Shown one piece after another: positions 35,909 to 45,390 of a stretch of DNA of 64,000 nt. A model generated the notes under the pieces. That model did no database searches, was not told where the DNA came from, and was given only the letters and a program-made list of their open reading frames with translations. The stretch is taken from the NCBI GenBank assembly GCA_003168265.1, contig PMSV01000023.1, forward strand, positions 508,001 to 572,000. The letters run 5' to 3'. Source of the DNA: Chitinophagaceae bacterium (GTDB taxonomy: Bacteria > Bacteroidota > Bacteroidia > Chitinophagales > Chitinophagaceae). The first letter of the stretch is position 1. Each line of letters starts with the position of its first letter. The position numbers and the translations under genes were made by a program.

Positions 35909-37240
35909 TCATGAGCCTGGCTTCTTACCCTTCTTATAGAGGAATATGCCAAGGTAGATAAGGGAGGAGATGGCCAGGAATGCCAGGGTTCCGTAAATTT
36001 CCATGAGGCTGAGCTGGAAGAGCAACCAAAAAATGATGAGGGTGGTGAGCAGGGGTATGACCCATCCTCCGGGCATTGAAAAACCTTTTTCCGCACGACG
36101 CTTTTTATTGAGCTTGATCTTCCAGGCGGCCCAGACGACTCCAAGATAGACAAGAAGTATGGCTGTACTCGCAAGCAGGATGAGTTGCTTGAAATTGCCG
36201 ATCAGTGACATGCACAGATCAGCAGCGCAATAAACGAGGACAGACCAGTAGGGCGTGAAAAATTTTTTATGGGTCTTGAAAAGCAAGTGCGGATAGATCC
36301 CATCGCGGGCTCCGGCAAACAACATCCTTGAACTGCCGAGTACCTCGCCGCTGACGGAACCGAGAATGGAGAAAAACATACCAAAGGAGATCAGGAAGAG
36401 GCCGGACCAACCAATTGCCCTGTTGGCAACTTCAGCAAGCGGAGCCTCCTTAAACTGGGGGAGAGCAGCTCCTAAGATTCCCTGGGAAACGATTTGAATA
36501 AGCAAATAGATGACCAGTACGGAGATGATGCCGGCGATGATGCCGATGGGAACGGTCCTGGATGGGTTTTTGAATTCTCCGCCATTGCTGACGGCGACTT
36601 CGATGCCAGTAAATGCAAAAAATAATATCATAGTCCCTTCTCCTATTTCATGGAGGCTGGGAATATGACTCCAATGGAGATTGGAGATCTGTACATGTCT
36701 TGCGCCTAATACGATCAATAGGATCAGTGGGATGAGTTTGGCCGCCGAAGTCAGGTAGATAAGGCGCAGGCCCTGTCGCGTGCCTCGTATATTGATATAG
36801 GCCAGGCCTGAAAAAAGAAGAATATAGATGCTGTCCTGGTAAAGTATGCCGTCTTTAAAAGGAAGGAAATAGAGCAGGATGGTGGCAAGGACCTTGGCCC
36901 CTGCTGAATCAGCGAAGACACAGCTTGCCAAATAGATGATATTGGCCAGGAATCCCGCATAGGGGCCGAATGCGTCTTCGATATAGACATAGGAACCGCC
37001 ACTGATCTGAACCTTGCTTCCGACTTCTGCAAAACAAAGGGCGATCAGAAAGATTACAATGCCACAAACGAAAAAGCATAGGATGGCTGCAGCTCCGAGG
37101 TTTTCCGCCGCCAGTGCGGGCAGGGTAAAGATCCCGGTTCCAATGGTCAGGTTGACGATGGATATGGCCAGGCCGGTGGGGCCAATCTCTCGTTTGAGTA
37201 GTTCTTTCGGATGGCTCCGGGCCAGGGGAATTTCTGACAT
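35909..37240 (-). CDS. APC family amino acid permease
   Basis: The 443-residue protein has twelve hydrophobic segments and the APC signature in TM1 (IVNLTIGTGIFTLPALAAE). The unwound-helix GTGIF segment is where substrate amine and carboxylate bind. It most resembles the amino acid/polyamine/organocation type of LAT and AdiC relatives. The substrate is unknown. It is transcribed singly, with the next gene 46 nt downstream. Confidence 0.9.
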   Translation of the reverse strand: MSEIPLARSHPKELLKREIGPTGLAISIVNLTIGTGIFTLPALAAENLGAAAILCFFVCGIVIFLIALCFAEVGSKVQISGGSYVYIEDAFGPYAGFLANIIYLASCVFADSAGAKVLATILLYFLPFKDGILYQDSIYILLFSGLAYINIRGTRQGLRLIYLTSAAKLIPLILLIVLGARHVQISNLHWSHIPSLHEIGEGTMILFFAFTGIEVAVSNGGEFKNPSRTVPIGIIAGIISVLVIYLLIQIVSQGILGAALPQFKEAPLAEVANRAIGWSGLFLISFGMFFSILGSVSGEVLGSSRMLFAGARDGIYPHLLFKTHKKFFTPYWSVLVYCAADLCMSLIGNFKQLILLASTAILLVYLGVVWAAWKIKLNKKRRAEKGFSMPGGWVIPLLTTLIIFWLLFQLSLMEIYGTLAFLAISSLIYLGIFLYKKGKKPGS

Positions 37241-37436
37241 TTCAATTTTTTATTCGGTTTTTTCGATTCCGTTTTTTTCATTTCGGACTAACCCAGAGAT
37301 GATGCGAATTAAATGTAAAGGATTTTCAGCATATAACGGTCGGGGATGTTCGTATTAAAGATTGGCAATCCTTTATGGGTGGTTGAGGAAACCAGAGGTT
37401 ATTTGGTAATTTGTCTGTTCATCAATATTTAGGACT

Positions 37437-38387
37437 ATGCAAACTATTATAGGAGCAGGAGGATCTGTGGGAATCCCACTTGCTGCCGAGCTTAATCTGT
37501 TAAGCAAAAAAATCCGGCTAGTGAGCCGGAATCCCCGAAAATTAAATAATGAAGATGAACTATTTCCCCTTGATATAAATAATTTGGGGATGATCAGGGA
37601 GGCAGTGAAGGGCAGTGAAGTCGTCTATGTGACAATCGGATTTCCTTATAACCTGAAGGACTGGCAAAGGATCTGGCCTCCCTTTCTGAAAGCGGTTATT
37701 GATGCCTGTGAGCTGGAGGATTCTAAAATGGTTTTCGTGGATAATGTTTATATGTACGCGAAATCAGCGATCGGTCATATGAGGGAGGATTCTCCCATTG
37801 ACCCGCCTTCCCGAAAGGGGCTTGTACGCGAAGTGCTTCATAATTTGATCATGGAGGCTGCGGGAAAGAAAAGAATTGAGGCAATTATTGCAAGAGCTGC
37901 GGATTTTTATGGGCCGACAACACCGAACAGCATATTTTCCCAGGCGGTCTGTCCGAACCTGCTGAAGGGGAAAAAGGCGCAGGCTTTCGGGGATATCGAC
38001 AGGGTGCATAGCTTCACTTTTACGCCGGATGCGGGAAAGGCGGTAGCAATGCTGGGAAATACTAAGGATGCCTATAACCGGGTTTGGCACTTGCCTACAA
38101 CTGCAGGGAAACTGACCATGAGAGAATGGATCGGATTGATCACCCTGGAGATGATGAAGGAAGGGCTGGTTAAAAAAGAGGTGGGGATCCAGACTGTTCC
38201 GGCCTGGATTGTGAAATTGCTGGGGATCTTTGTTCCGGCAATGAAGGAGTTTCCGGAAATGTTTTATCAGTATGAGCAGGATTATTTTTTTGAAAGCAAT
38301 GAATTCACTTTAAGATTCGGCATGGTGGCAACGGATCCACAGGAGGGAGTGAGGAGGATGGTGGCGGCCCTGAAGAAGCCGGTTTAA
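37437..38387 (+). CDS. NAD-dependent epimerase/dehydratase family protein (extended SDR)
   Basis: The 316-residue Rossmann-fold protein has the nucleotide loop GAGGSVG at residues 5-11 and the YMYAK segment in the place of the YxxxK catalytic pair. It resembles atypical SDRs that act on sugars or quinones. The family is clear, but substrate and reaction are not. The last 4 nt overlap the convergent hydrolase gene. Confidence 0.85.
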   Translation: MQTIIGAGGSVGIPLAAELNLLSKKIRLVSRNPRKLNNEDELFPLDINNLGMIREAVKGSEVVYVTIGFPYNLKDWQRIWPPFLKAVIDACELEDSKMVFVDNVYMYAKSAIGHMREDSPIDPPSRKGLVREVLHNLIMEAAGKKRIEAIIARAADFYGPTTPNSIFSQAVCPNLLKGKKAQAFGDIDRVHSFTFTPDAGKAVAMLGNTKDAYNRVWHLPTTAGKLTMREWIGLITLEMMKEGLVKKEVGIQTVPAWIVKLLGIFVPAMKEFPEMFYQYEQDYFFESNEFTLRFGMVATDPQEGVRRMVAALKKPV

Positions 38388-39187
38388 TATTTTGAGCCAG
38401 GTTTGGCCCAGGGAAGGGAGAGGAGCCAGTATTTTACAAGCGCCGGCCAACGGGCGATGTCAGGGCTATTGAACTCGCGGATGCCGAAACCGTGGCCGGT
38501 TTCAGGGATGACATGCAGATGACTTGTAAGTGTAGCTTTCTTAAAGCTATTATATAGTTCTACTGATTCTTCGACAATCGGGTGGTCCTCGGCCCCGGCT
38601 AATATGAACAGGGGCGGGGCGGACGGACTGGGTTTGAGAAGCCTGGGTTGAGAGGCATAGACGAGGACGATGAAGTCGGGGCGTGTTGATTCATCGTCTG
38701 GGTCCATGGCGGTTAATGAGGCCAGATCTCCCCCGGCCGAGAAGCCAATCAGGCCGATGCGATGGGGATCGATCTTCCAGCGTTCGGCGTTTTGTCTGAG
38801 GATCCGGATGGATTTTTTCATATCGGCAATTGAGTCTTCCAAGCAATGGTTTTGTTCTTGTTCCTGAGATAACCGGTATTTGAGGACAAAGGAGGCGATG
38901 CCCAATTTGGAGAAGGTCTGTGCAACTTCATGGCCTTCGTGCCGGATCCATAATTGCCGGTGGCCACCGCCGGGTGCGATGATGATGGCCATGCCTGTGT
39001 TGAGTACTTCTTGTGGGAGCCAGATGCTGAGGGTGGGATGTTGGATATTTTTTATTACCTGCTTTTTAGAATGGGGGCCTGAGGGCCGCTGGCCTTTCGT
39101 CAATTTTTCCGGATACAGGTAGATCTCTTCAGGCCTGTTGCGGGCGGTAAGTTTAATACCCAAACGACTTTTTAACCAGGAAAACAT
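38384..39187 (-). CDS. Alpha/beta hydrolase (esterase/lipase, carbohydrate-esterase-like)
   Basis: The 267-residue protein has the oxyanion segment APGGGH near residue 71, the nucleophile elbow GFSAGG with S150, an acid in GAEDHP, and a histidine in ETGHGFG. It matches BD-FAE/Axe2-type esterases that deacylate carbohydrates or xenobiotic esters. No signal peptide was recognised, so it is probably cytoplasmic. The neighbours give no hint. Confidence 0.87.
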   Translation of the reverse strand: MFSWLKSRLGIKLTARNRPEEIYLYPEKLTKGQRPSGPHSKKQVIKNIQHPTLSIWLPQEVLNTGMAIIIAPGGGHRQLWIRHEGHEVAQTFSKLGIASFVLKYRLSQEQEQNHCLEDSIADMKKSIRILRQNAERWKIDPHRIGLIGFSAGGDLASLTAMDPDDESTRPDFIVLVYASQPRLLKPSPSAPPLFILAGAEDHPIVEESVELYNSFKKATLTSHLHVIPETGHGFGIREFNSPDIARWPALVKYWLLSLPWAKPGSKY

Positions 39188-39302
39188 ATGGTAAAGATAG
39201 AAATCCCTGAGATGGGATTGGAATGCTTTATGATGCAGATGGGGAGCAGTTAGTATAAAAATTCATACATTGCCGGCTCCAGATTTCACTCAATAATTTT
39301 CT

Positions 39303-39617
39303 ATGAAGTGGGTTATACTTGGACTGGGTATCTTCTTTGAGGTCTTGGGAACAATCTGCATGAAGTATGCAGACGGGTTTACCCGATTTTGGCCTTCGGT
39401 CCTGGTTTTCGTATTCTATGGCATCAGCCTGGTGGCCCTGGTCTTCGTACTAGAGAAGATGCAGGTGAGTGTGGCTTATGCTATCTGGTCGAGCGCGGGA
39501 ACGGCTCTGATCGCCGTGATCGGCATGTTCTTTTATAGGGAGCCCGTTACATGGATTAAGGCCTTGTCGCTGCTTCTGATTCTGCTTGGGATTTTGGGCC
39601 TTGAGCTTTTTGAATAA
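39303..39617 (+). CDS. SMR family small multidrug resistance (EmrE/SugE-like) transporter
   Basis: The 104-residue protein has four transmembrane helices and the essential membrane-embedded glutamate E13 in the first helix (GIFFEVLGTICMKYADGF), followed by YAIWSSAGTALIAV. It would exchange protons for cationic drugs or guanidinium as a dimer. It is 6 nt upstream of the thioester-reductase-like gene, so it may be cotranscribed with the biosynthetic cluster and could export or detoxify. That is inference. Confidence 0.88.
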   Translation: MKWVILGLGIFFEVLGTICMKYADGFTRFWPSVLVFVFYGISLVALVFVLEKMQVSVAYAIWSSAGTALIAVIGMFFYREPVTWIKALSLLLILLGILGLELFE

Positions 39618-39623
39618 ACGTTT

Positions 39624-40787
39624 ATGAATGTTTTTATTACCGGATCCACAGGATTTTTGGGCGGGGAATTGCTGGTGAGCCTGTCTAAGAGAACCGATAT
39701 AGATAGGATCTACTGTTTTATCCGGCCTGGAAACGATACTTGCGCACTTGACAGATTGAAAAAAGTGTTTTATATCCACAATGACTTTTTTGATGAATCC
39801 AGGATTTTTCCCATTGCTGGTAACCTTTTTGATCCCCATCTTACGGAGTCCCTAAAGGCCAATAAAATATTGAACGACACGGATGTCATTATCCATAGTG
39901 CCGCTAACACTTCTTTTTCGAGGATTTACGATGACATGCTGGAACAAGTGAATATTGCTGGTCTGGAGAAGCTCTTGATTTGGGCAAAGCATTTACCGGA
40001 ACTGAAGACTTTTGTTTATATCGGCACGGCGACGATTTGCGGAAGTAATATCCGTGCCCGGGTGGTTCATGAAGAGGAATCTCCGAATGCGAAGGCTAGT
40101 CACCTGGTGCGTTATACCTATACAAAGATGCAGGGCGAATTGCTGGTGGACCGTCATTTGCCTGCAGAAAAGGTTTTAATCGCGAGGCCTTCGATCATCA
40201 TGGGAGATAGCAGGCCAATCATTCCCCGCTCGCCTGTGATTCTCTGGGCAGTGGCTACGATCAATCAATTGCGTCTTATTCCAGTGAATGAAAAAGCGAT
40301 GCTGGATATGATTCCTGTGAATTATGCCGCAGATTCGATTGTTGAACTTTTAATGGCAGAGAGAAAGCATAAGGTATACCATATTTCTTCGGGAGTGAGT
40401 GGTGCCACTTCAGCACAAAAACTTTCGGTTTCGCTGGCAGCCCATTTTTCGGACCTTCCCACTTTCCGTTTTATCGATAAATCCTTTCTGAAGGATATTA
40501 AATTATGGGCTAAGAACCGGCTGAAACCGGAGAACCCCCTTTTTGATTTTCGCCTTTACCTGGATTACTGGAATTCCTGTTTTACGGATCCCGGTGCCGT
40601 GAGGATATTACTTGCCGGACTTGAGCCTTACCTGGAATTCATGGAGCTGGGGCAGGCTTTTGATAACGGGCGATTGCTAGAAGATGCGCCGGCAGTGAAA
40701 CAATCTATCCCGGCGGAAATATTTATTAAGAGTTGCATGCCCTTTATCGGAAAGATCAATTTGCTTGAGGGAGCATTGGATCCTTGA
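39624..40787 (+). CDS. Stand-alone thioester-reductase/fatty-acyl-reductase-like SDR
   Basis: The 387-residue protein has the nucleotide loop GSTGFLGG (residues 7-14), a conserved T135 in VYIGTATICG, and Y164-x-x-x-K168 in YTYTK. The N-terminal layout (FIRPGND, then IAGNLFDP and HSAANTSF) is typical of NAD_binding_4/thioester-reductase domains, which release carrier-bound acids as aldehydes or alcohols. It stands at the left border of the hybrid NRPS/PKS cluster and might act in trans on the product, though the cluster also has a TE. Alternatively it is an independent acyl reductase. It starts 6 nt after the SMR gene. Confidence 0.8.
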   Translation: MNVFITGSTGFLGGELLVSLSKRTDIDRIYCFIRPGNDTCALDRLKKVFYIHNDFFDESRIFPIAGNLFDPHLTESLKANKILNDTDVIIHSAANTSFSRIYDDMLEQVNIAGLEKLLIWAKHLPELKTFVYIGTATICGSNIRARVVHEEESPNAKASHLVRYTYTKMQGELLVDRHLPAEKVLIARPSIIMGDSRPIIPRSPVILWAVATINQLRLIPVNEKAMLDMIPVNYAADSIVELLMAERKHKVYHISSGVSGATSAQKLSVSLAAHFSDLPTFRFIDKSFLKDIKLWAKNRLKPENPLFDFRLYLDYWNSCFTDPGAVRILLAGLEPYLEFMELGQAFDNGRLLEDAPAVKQSIPAEIFIKSCMPFIGKINLLEGALDP

Positions 40788-40894
40788 CAGTAGAGTTGGT
40801 CCCTTTGGAATGGGGTCCTCCTTTTGGCCGGATTGGACAATTTGTCTATTTTTCATTCTAGTTTACTCGAGACCGGATTTATAAATTTCTTGCC

Positions 40895-42157
40895 ATGGAA
40901 AATGTTTCTCGCCCTGCATCAACTGATAAAAAATACCTTGTTCCGTTGATCCTGGTTACTTCCCTTTTTTTTCTTTGGGGCTTTGCTTATGGGCTGCTGG
41001 ATGTCCTAAACAAACATTTCCAGATGACTTTGAAGGTGACGCCGGAGCGCTCGACGCTTTTGCAGGCGGCCTATTTCGGGGCTTATTTCCTGATGGCCTA
41101 TCCGGCGGGACTTTTTATGAATCGTTTTGGATATAAGAAAGGCATTATCGGTGGGCTTTTGTTCTATGCCCTGGGAGCCTTTCTTTTTTACCCTGCTGCG
41201 GAGAAGGCTTCTTTTGAATTTTTCCTGATTGCCCTTTTTATACTGGCTTCAGGACTGGCCTGCCTGGAAACGGCGGCCAATCCTTATATAACGGTCCTGG
41301 GCGAACCTCGTACTTCGGAGCACAGGTTGAATCTTTCCCAATGTTTTAACGGAGTGGGCGCTTTTCTTGGACCCTGGCTGGCTTCCGAGGTTTTCTTCGG
41401 TGGCAAGGAGCAGGGAGGCAACCTGCAAAGCGTTCAGGTGGTTTATATCGTGATTGGTTCAATGGTCCTTGTAGTAGCGGGTCTTTTTTTCAGGACTCCA
41501 CTGCCGGAGATTCGGGAGAGCGAGATCGTTTCGTCTGCAGATTTGGATGTGAAGCCGCTGATGCATCACCGAAATTTTACAGGCGGAGTGGTGGCTCAAT
41601 TTTTTTATGTAGCGGCCCAGGTGGGGGTTGCGGCCCTTTTTGTGAACTATTGCACGGAGTCGGGCAATCGCATTTCGAATTCAGATGCGGCAAGGCTTCT
41701 TTCAGTCAGCCTGGTCCTTTTTACAGTGGGGCGTTTTGTAGGAACTGCTTTAATGAGAAAGATTTCTCCTCATAAATTGCTCAGCTCCTATGCTTACATC
41801 AATATCATTCTTTGTGTTCTCGTGATGTGGAACTGGGGCTGGTTCTCCATTGGAGCTCTGATGGTGGTTTTCTTTTTTGAGAGCATTATGTTTCCTACCA
41901 TCTTCGCTCTGGGCGTTAAGGACCTGGGACATCATACGAAAAGAGCTTCTTCTTTTATCATCATGGCGATCGTTGGCGGCGCAGTGGCTCCAAAGATCAT
42001 GGGAATGCTGATCTCGGCTCGTTATTCTACCGCTTTCTCATATATTGTACCGCTGATCTGTTTTGTGGTTGTGGCCTGGTACGGCTGGTCAGGTTTCCGC
42101 GTAAAGGGTGGCAGTGATTTGGCAGGTGGTAGCCTAAAGATCGGTGGCGTGCATTAG
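40895..42157 (+). CDS. MFS transporter of the FucP (L-fucose:H+ symporter) type
   Basis: The 420-residue protein has about 12 helices, with the FucP-type hallmark FFLWGFAYGLLDVLNKHFQ in helix 1 and GLACLETAANPYITVLG in helix 4, where FucP places substrate- and proton-coupling residues. FucP-like carriers import sugars with a proton. In a cluster this may import a sugar, or the gene may be unrelated. It is followed by a 77-nt gap before a polytopic protein. Confidence 0.88.
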   Translation: MENVSRPASTDKKYLVPLILVTSLFFLWGFAYGLLDVLNKHFQMTLKVTPERSTLLQAAYFGAYFLMAYPAGLFMNRFGYKKGIIGGLLFYALGAFLFYPAAEKASFEFFLIALFILASGLACLETAANPYITVLGEPRTSEHRLNLSQCFNGVGAFLGPWLASEVFFGGKEQGGNLQSVQVVYIVIGSMVLVVAGLFFRTPLPEIRESEIVSSADLDVKPLMHHRNFTGGVVAQFFYVAAQVGVAALFVNYCTESGNRISNSDAARLLSVSLVLFTVGRFVGTALMRKISPHKLLSSYAYINIILCVLVMWNWGWFSIGALMVVFFFESIMFPTIFALGVKDLGHHTKRASSFIIMAIVGGAVAPKIMGMLISARYSTAFSYIVPLICFVVVAWYGWSGFRVKGGSDLAGGSLKIGGVH

Positions 42158-42234
42158 CAAGTTTTCTTATTTCAAATCGGGATATACAACTTTCCGCCAA
42201 GGGCTGACGTTGTAGTGCAGTCAGAATCAATTTA

Positions 42235-43905
42235 ATGGAAGGTTTTCAACCAAATTTAAGGTTTTCAGGGCCGGGTCGTTCCAGAAGCCGTTCCGGGCGA
42301 TGGATAGTCCTACTGGTCTGTTTTGTGATGCTGGGCATGGCTTTTTTCCAGTGTTACAGAACGACAAAGAACCTGGATTGGGCAGCCGATTCTGATTTTG
42401 ACCGGGATATCAGTTTTGTTCAGGGCAGCCTTTCGGGCCACTATGGACATGATCCTAGTTATAAGGGGGAATGGCTTTGGTATAATCCTCTTCTTTTTTC
42501 TGTCGAGACCGTAATTTCAAAATGGACTTCACTGCCTGCGCATGTCGTGGCGACCCGCGCTGGCGTTTTCCTGAATGTATTGGGCGGGATTTTCTTCTTA
42601 ATTACAGTTTCTGAATTATTTGGACTGGAGATCGGCCTCGGTGCTCTTCTTTGTTTTCTTTTTCTCGTTTCTGGTAATATTCCGGGATGGGGGGCAGCTA
42701 CCTTGAGCCCCTGGCTTTACCCGGTTTGCTTTTCACAGTTTCTTTTTTATACTAATATTCTACTTTGTTATCTGGCTTTCAGCACGGAGAGGCTGGGCTG
42801 GTTTGCCTGCCTGGGCCTTAGTCTTGGGATTAGTTTTTTGAGTCATACTGCGCCGACGATCCTGATCATTCTTATCCTAATTACGGTGCAGTTGCCGAGG
42901 ATCTGGAAGGCAGCATTTAATGATAGAGGAGCGGATCGGGTGAAGTTATATCTTGTTCAGGGACTTTCTTGTTTCCTGTTTTTTGTTTTGGCTGCCATGC
43001 CCCTTCTTTATTATCTGGTGGGCAAGTACCATCTGCATATGGTCAACCGGGCAACTTTTGAATATACCGAAGGTATTTTTATCGTGAGCCATTTTAAGGC
43101 GATGCTGAAAGCGAATTTTTCTGTCGCGCTTGTGGTGGCAGCACTAGGACTTATCTGGTTTCATCTGAATTCGGAGAAAGGCTTGATCCGCAAGATCATC
43201 TATGGCTGGCTGGGCTGGACGCTGTTGATGTATTTTTATTCGACAGCCGTTTCGGTGTTTGATAATAAATGGCATATACATCTCCCGGGCACCGTACCTT
43301 CCTTTCATTATTTCTTTTACCTGAAGGCACTGGAGTCGGTGTTTTTCGGAATGGGGATCTACGGAATTTTTAATTGGGTCTGGATAAATCTTTTCAGAAG
43401 GAAGCTGCGTTCTTATAATAATTATCGTTTGATTGCCTATAGTTTGGTAGTATTGGCATGTGCAGGGCTTTATTTTCCGGTTTATAGCAAGCGGGCTGAT
43501 TTTACTATGATGAGGGACCAGGCCCTTGCCAAAGCGGGGCAACTGAATAAAATGGAAGTATATAATTTTCTCATGAATCATAGCTTAGAGGAGGATGTAG
43601 TGCTTTGCGATAAGGATCCTTCGCTGTTCCCCGTGATGACGACGGGTCGGAAAATGGTCTCGACCGCATTCACTTTTTCGAATCCCTTTGTGGATTTTGA
43701 CCGAAGGGAGAATGACAGGGACAGTATGCTGAATTATGCGAGGTCGGGGACTCCAGTGGCAGCGAGCGGACTATTTGGATTTTACGGAGTGAAGTTGGTG
43801 TTGCTAGAAAATAATGATGCGGGTAAGCCGTTTATTGAATCAAACCTTTGTAAGAAATTGGTTTTCAGGAATAAGTCTTATTCTATCTATCAATGGTCTA
43901 ATTGA
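42235..43905 (+). CDS. Polytopic membrane protein, possibly GT-C-type glycosyltransferase
   Basis: The 556-residue protein has an N-terminal cytoplasmic stretch, then about eleven hydrophobic segments. The first extracytoplasmic loop contains acidic clusters (DWAADSDFDRD), as in GT-C glycosyltransferases, followed by WLWYNPLLFS. The C-terminal 150 residues form a soluble extracytoplasmic region. I do not recognise a specific family. The flippase follows, so the two could act on a lipid-linked sugar. It ends 11 nt before a conserved leader with a short upstream ORF. Confidence 0.65.
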   Translation: MEGFQPNLRFSGPGRSRSRSGRWIVLLVCFVMLGMAFFQCYRTTKNLDWAADSDFDRDISFVQGSLSGHYGHDPSYKGEWLWYNPLLFSVETVISKWTSLPAHVVATRAGVFLNVLGGIFFLITVSELFGLEIGLGALLCFLFLVSGNIPGWGAATLSPWLYPVCFSQFLFYTNILLCYLAFSTERLGWFACLGLSLGISFLSHTAPTILIILILITVQLPRIWKAAFNDRGADRVKLYLVQGLSCFLFFVLAAMPLLYYLVGKYHLHMVNRATFEYTEGIFIVSHFKAMLKANFSVALVVAALGLIWFHLNSEKGLIRKIIYGWLGWTLLMYFYSTAVSVFDNKWHIHLPGTVPSFHYFFYLKALESVFFGMGIYGIFNWVWINLFRRKLRSYNNYRLIAYSLVVLACAGLYFPVYSKRADFTMMRDQALAKAGQLNKMEVYNFLMNHSLEEDVVLCDKDPSLFPVMTTGRKMVSTAFTFSNPFVDFDRRENDRDSMLNYARSGTPVAASGLFGFYGVKLVLLENNDAGKPFIESNLCKKLVFRNKSYSIYQWSN

Positions 43906-43916
43906 TTAGCGAATAC

Positions 43917-43961
43917 ATGAAACCGAGCATGAGCAATTTCGCTCACACAAGGGAAAAATAA
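43917..43961 (+). CDS. Candidate 14-residue leader peptide (upstream ORF) MKPSMSNFAHTREK
   Basis: The ORF runs from ATG 43917 to TAA 43959-43961, 40 nt before the flippase ATG and 11 nt after the preceding gene's stop. It shares MKPSMS and a similar length with the upstream ORF before the polyprenyl synthase. It could act in translational coupling or attenuation. Expression is not shown. Confidence 0.4.
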   Translation: MKPSMSNFAHTREK

Positions 43962-44001
43962 GCGAGCTTTCTGGCAAACGGGAAAAACTGAAGATATTCA
44001 G
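43917..44001 (+). promoter_or_regulatory. Conserved leader element, copy B (upstream of flippase)
   Basis: This 85-nt stretch ends at the flippase start codon and aligns with the leader at 16072-16158 (minus). The first 18 nt are identical and the last 30 nt nearly so. In copy B, TGAGC/GCTCA can form a small hairpin over the ORF's fifth to tenth codons; copy A lacks this pairing, so the hairpin is not conserved. The stretch contains the 14-codon upstream ORF at 43917-43961. Confidence 0.75.
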
Positions 44002-45351
44002 ATGAATTCTACTAATAAACGTTACTGGCTAAAGTCCGGGACCCTAAACCTGCTCCTGAATGTGCAGAACCTGATCTTTGGTTTTGGCAGTTTTTTCCTG
44101 CTGATAAGGATTCTTAACAAGCATGATTTCGGTGTCTGGGCGCTTTTTGTTGCGACGACAACGATTTTTGAGACGGCAAGAAATGGATTGCTGCAAAACG
44201 CATTGATCCGGTTTTTGTCAGCTTCGAAGAAGGAGCATCATGCCCCTATTCTTTCGGCTTCTTTTTTTATCAGCGGGATTTTGACAGTTTTTTGCATTGC
44301 ATTAAATTTTTTACTTGCGGGTTATCTTTCGAAGATTTGGCATAGCGAGGTCCTTGTCCGGATGTTCTATGTCTATAATATTGCTTATATCTTCCAGGGG
44401 ATACTTTTCCAGTTCCAATGGATCGAGCAAGCTCATCTGAGTTATTACGGGACTGTTGTTTCGAATATGGTCCGCCAGGGACTGTTCTTTAGCTTTGTGC
44501 TTTTTTCCTTTATATTTTTTCCGGGGATTTCGCTCTTGACACTTGTCTATGTGCAGGTTGGTTGCCTTTTTTTTTCCATGACCGTGGAGTATTTTTTTGC
44601 GAGAAGGCATTTGTCGTTTTCCCTGGATGTCCAAAAAAAATGGGTGCTGGAATTGTTTCATTTCGGAAAATATGCTTTCGGAACCTATATCAGTGCGATC
44701 CTTTCCAATACGATCAATCAGATGATGCTTGGCGCGATGGTTTCGGCGGATGCGGCTGGGGTCTATAATGTGGCGCTGCGGGTTACCAATATCGCTGATA
44801 TTCCGACCAACGCGATCAGTACAATCGTTTTTCCGCAGAGTGCCCGGCGATTTGCGGAGCATGGCCAGGGTGCCGGGAAATATATGTTTGAAAAATCGGT
44901 GGGCACAATACTCGCACTGCTGATTCCGGTGATGGCCCTTCTTTTTATTTTTCCGCATATCGTCGTTAATCTTATCGCAGGCCATAAATACTCAGATACC
45001 ATACCCTTAATCAGGATCATTGTTTTGACCTGCCTGATCAATCCTTTTCAAAGACTTTTCGGAACGATCCTGGATTCGATGGGCAAACCGAGGGTGAATT
45101 TCATCGTGATCACGCTTTTTGCACTGGTGAACCTGACACTCACTTATTTTTTTATCGGTTGGTTTAATATTATCGGTGCAGTTTATGCAACTTTAATAGC
45201 GGACCTGGCCTTTCTCCTTGTCAGTCAGATTATCCTATGGAGACTGCTGGGAGTGAATTTTTTCTATCCTTTTATATATGCAGTGAGATTCTACCCGGAA
45301 TTTTATGAGCAGTACGTAAAACCTGTTTACAGGAAGCTGAAAAGGGCCTGA
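44002..45351 (+). CDS. Oligosaccharide/lipid flippase of the MOP (Wzx-like) superfamily
   Basis: The 449-residue protein has twelve to fourteen helices, with the polysaccharide-biosynthesis flippase pattern at the start (LNLLLNVQNLIFGFGSFFLL) and the central YAFGTYISAIL and MMLGAMVSADAAGVYNVA segments. Wzx-like proteins move lipid-linked oligosaccharides or related amphiphiles across the inner membrane. Its place directly before the oxygenases and megasynthases suggests export of a lipid-like or glycosylated product, which is inference. Its leader is duplicated at 16072-16158. Confidence 0.87.
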   Translation: MNSTNKRYWLKSGTLNLLLNVQNLIFGFGSFFLLIRILNKHDFGVWALFVATTTIFETARNGLLQNALIRFLSASKKEHHAPILSASFFISGILTVFCIALNFLLAGYLSKIWHSEVLVRMFYVYNIAYIFQGILFQFQWIEQAHLSYYGTVVSNMVRQGLFFSFVLFSFIFFPGISLLTLVYVQVGCLFFSMTVEYFFARRHLSFSLDVQKKWVLELFHFGKYAFGTYISAILSNTINQMMLGAMVSADAAGVYNVALRVTNIADIPTNAISTIVFPQSARRFAEHGQGAGKYMFEKSVGTILALLIPVMALLFIFPHIVVNLIAGHKYSDTIPLIRIIVLTCLINPFQRLFGTILDSMGKPRVNFIVITLFALVNLTLTYFFIGWFNIIGAVYATLIADLAFLLVSQIILWRLLGVNFFYPFIYAVRFYPEFYEQYVKPVYRKLKRA

Positions 45352-45390
45352 AAAGGAGAATTGGCCTAAAAAAAGGAGATCAGCTTGAAT

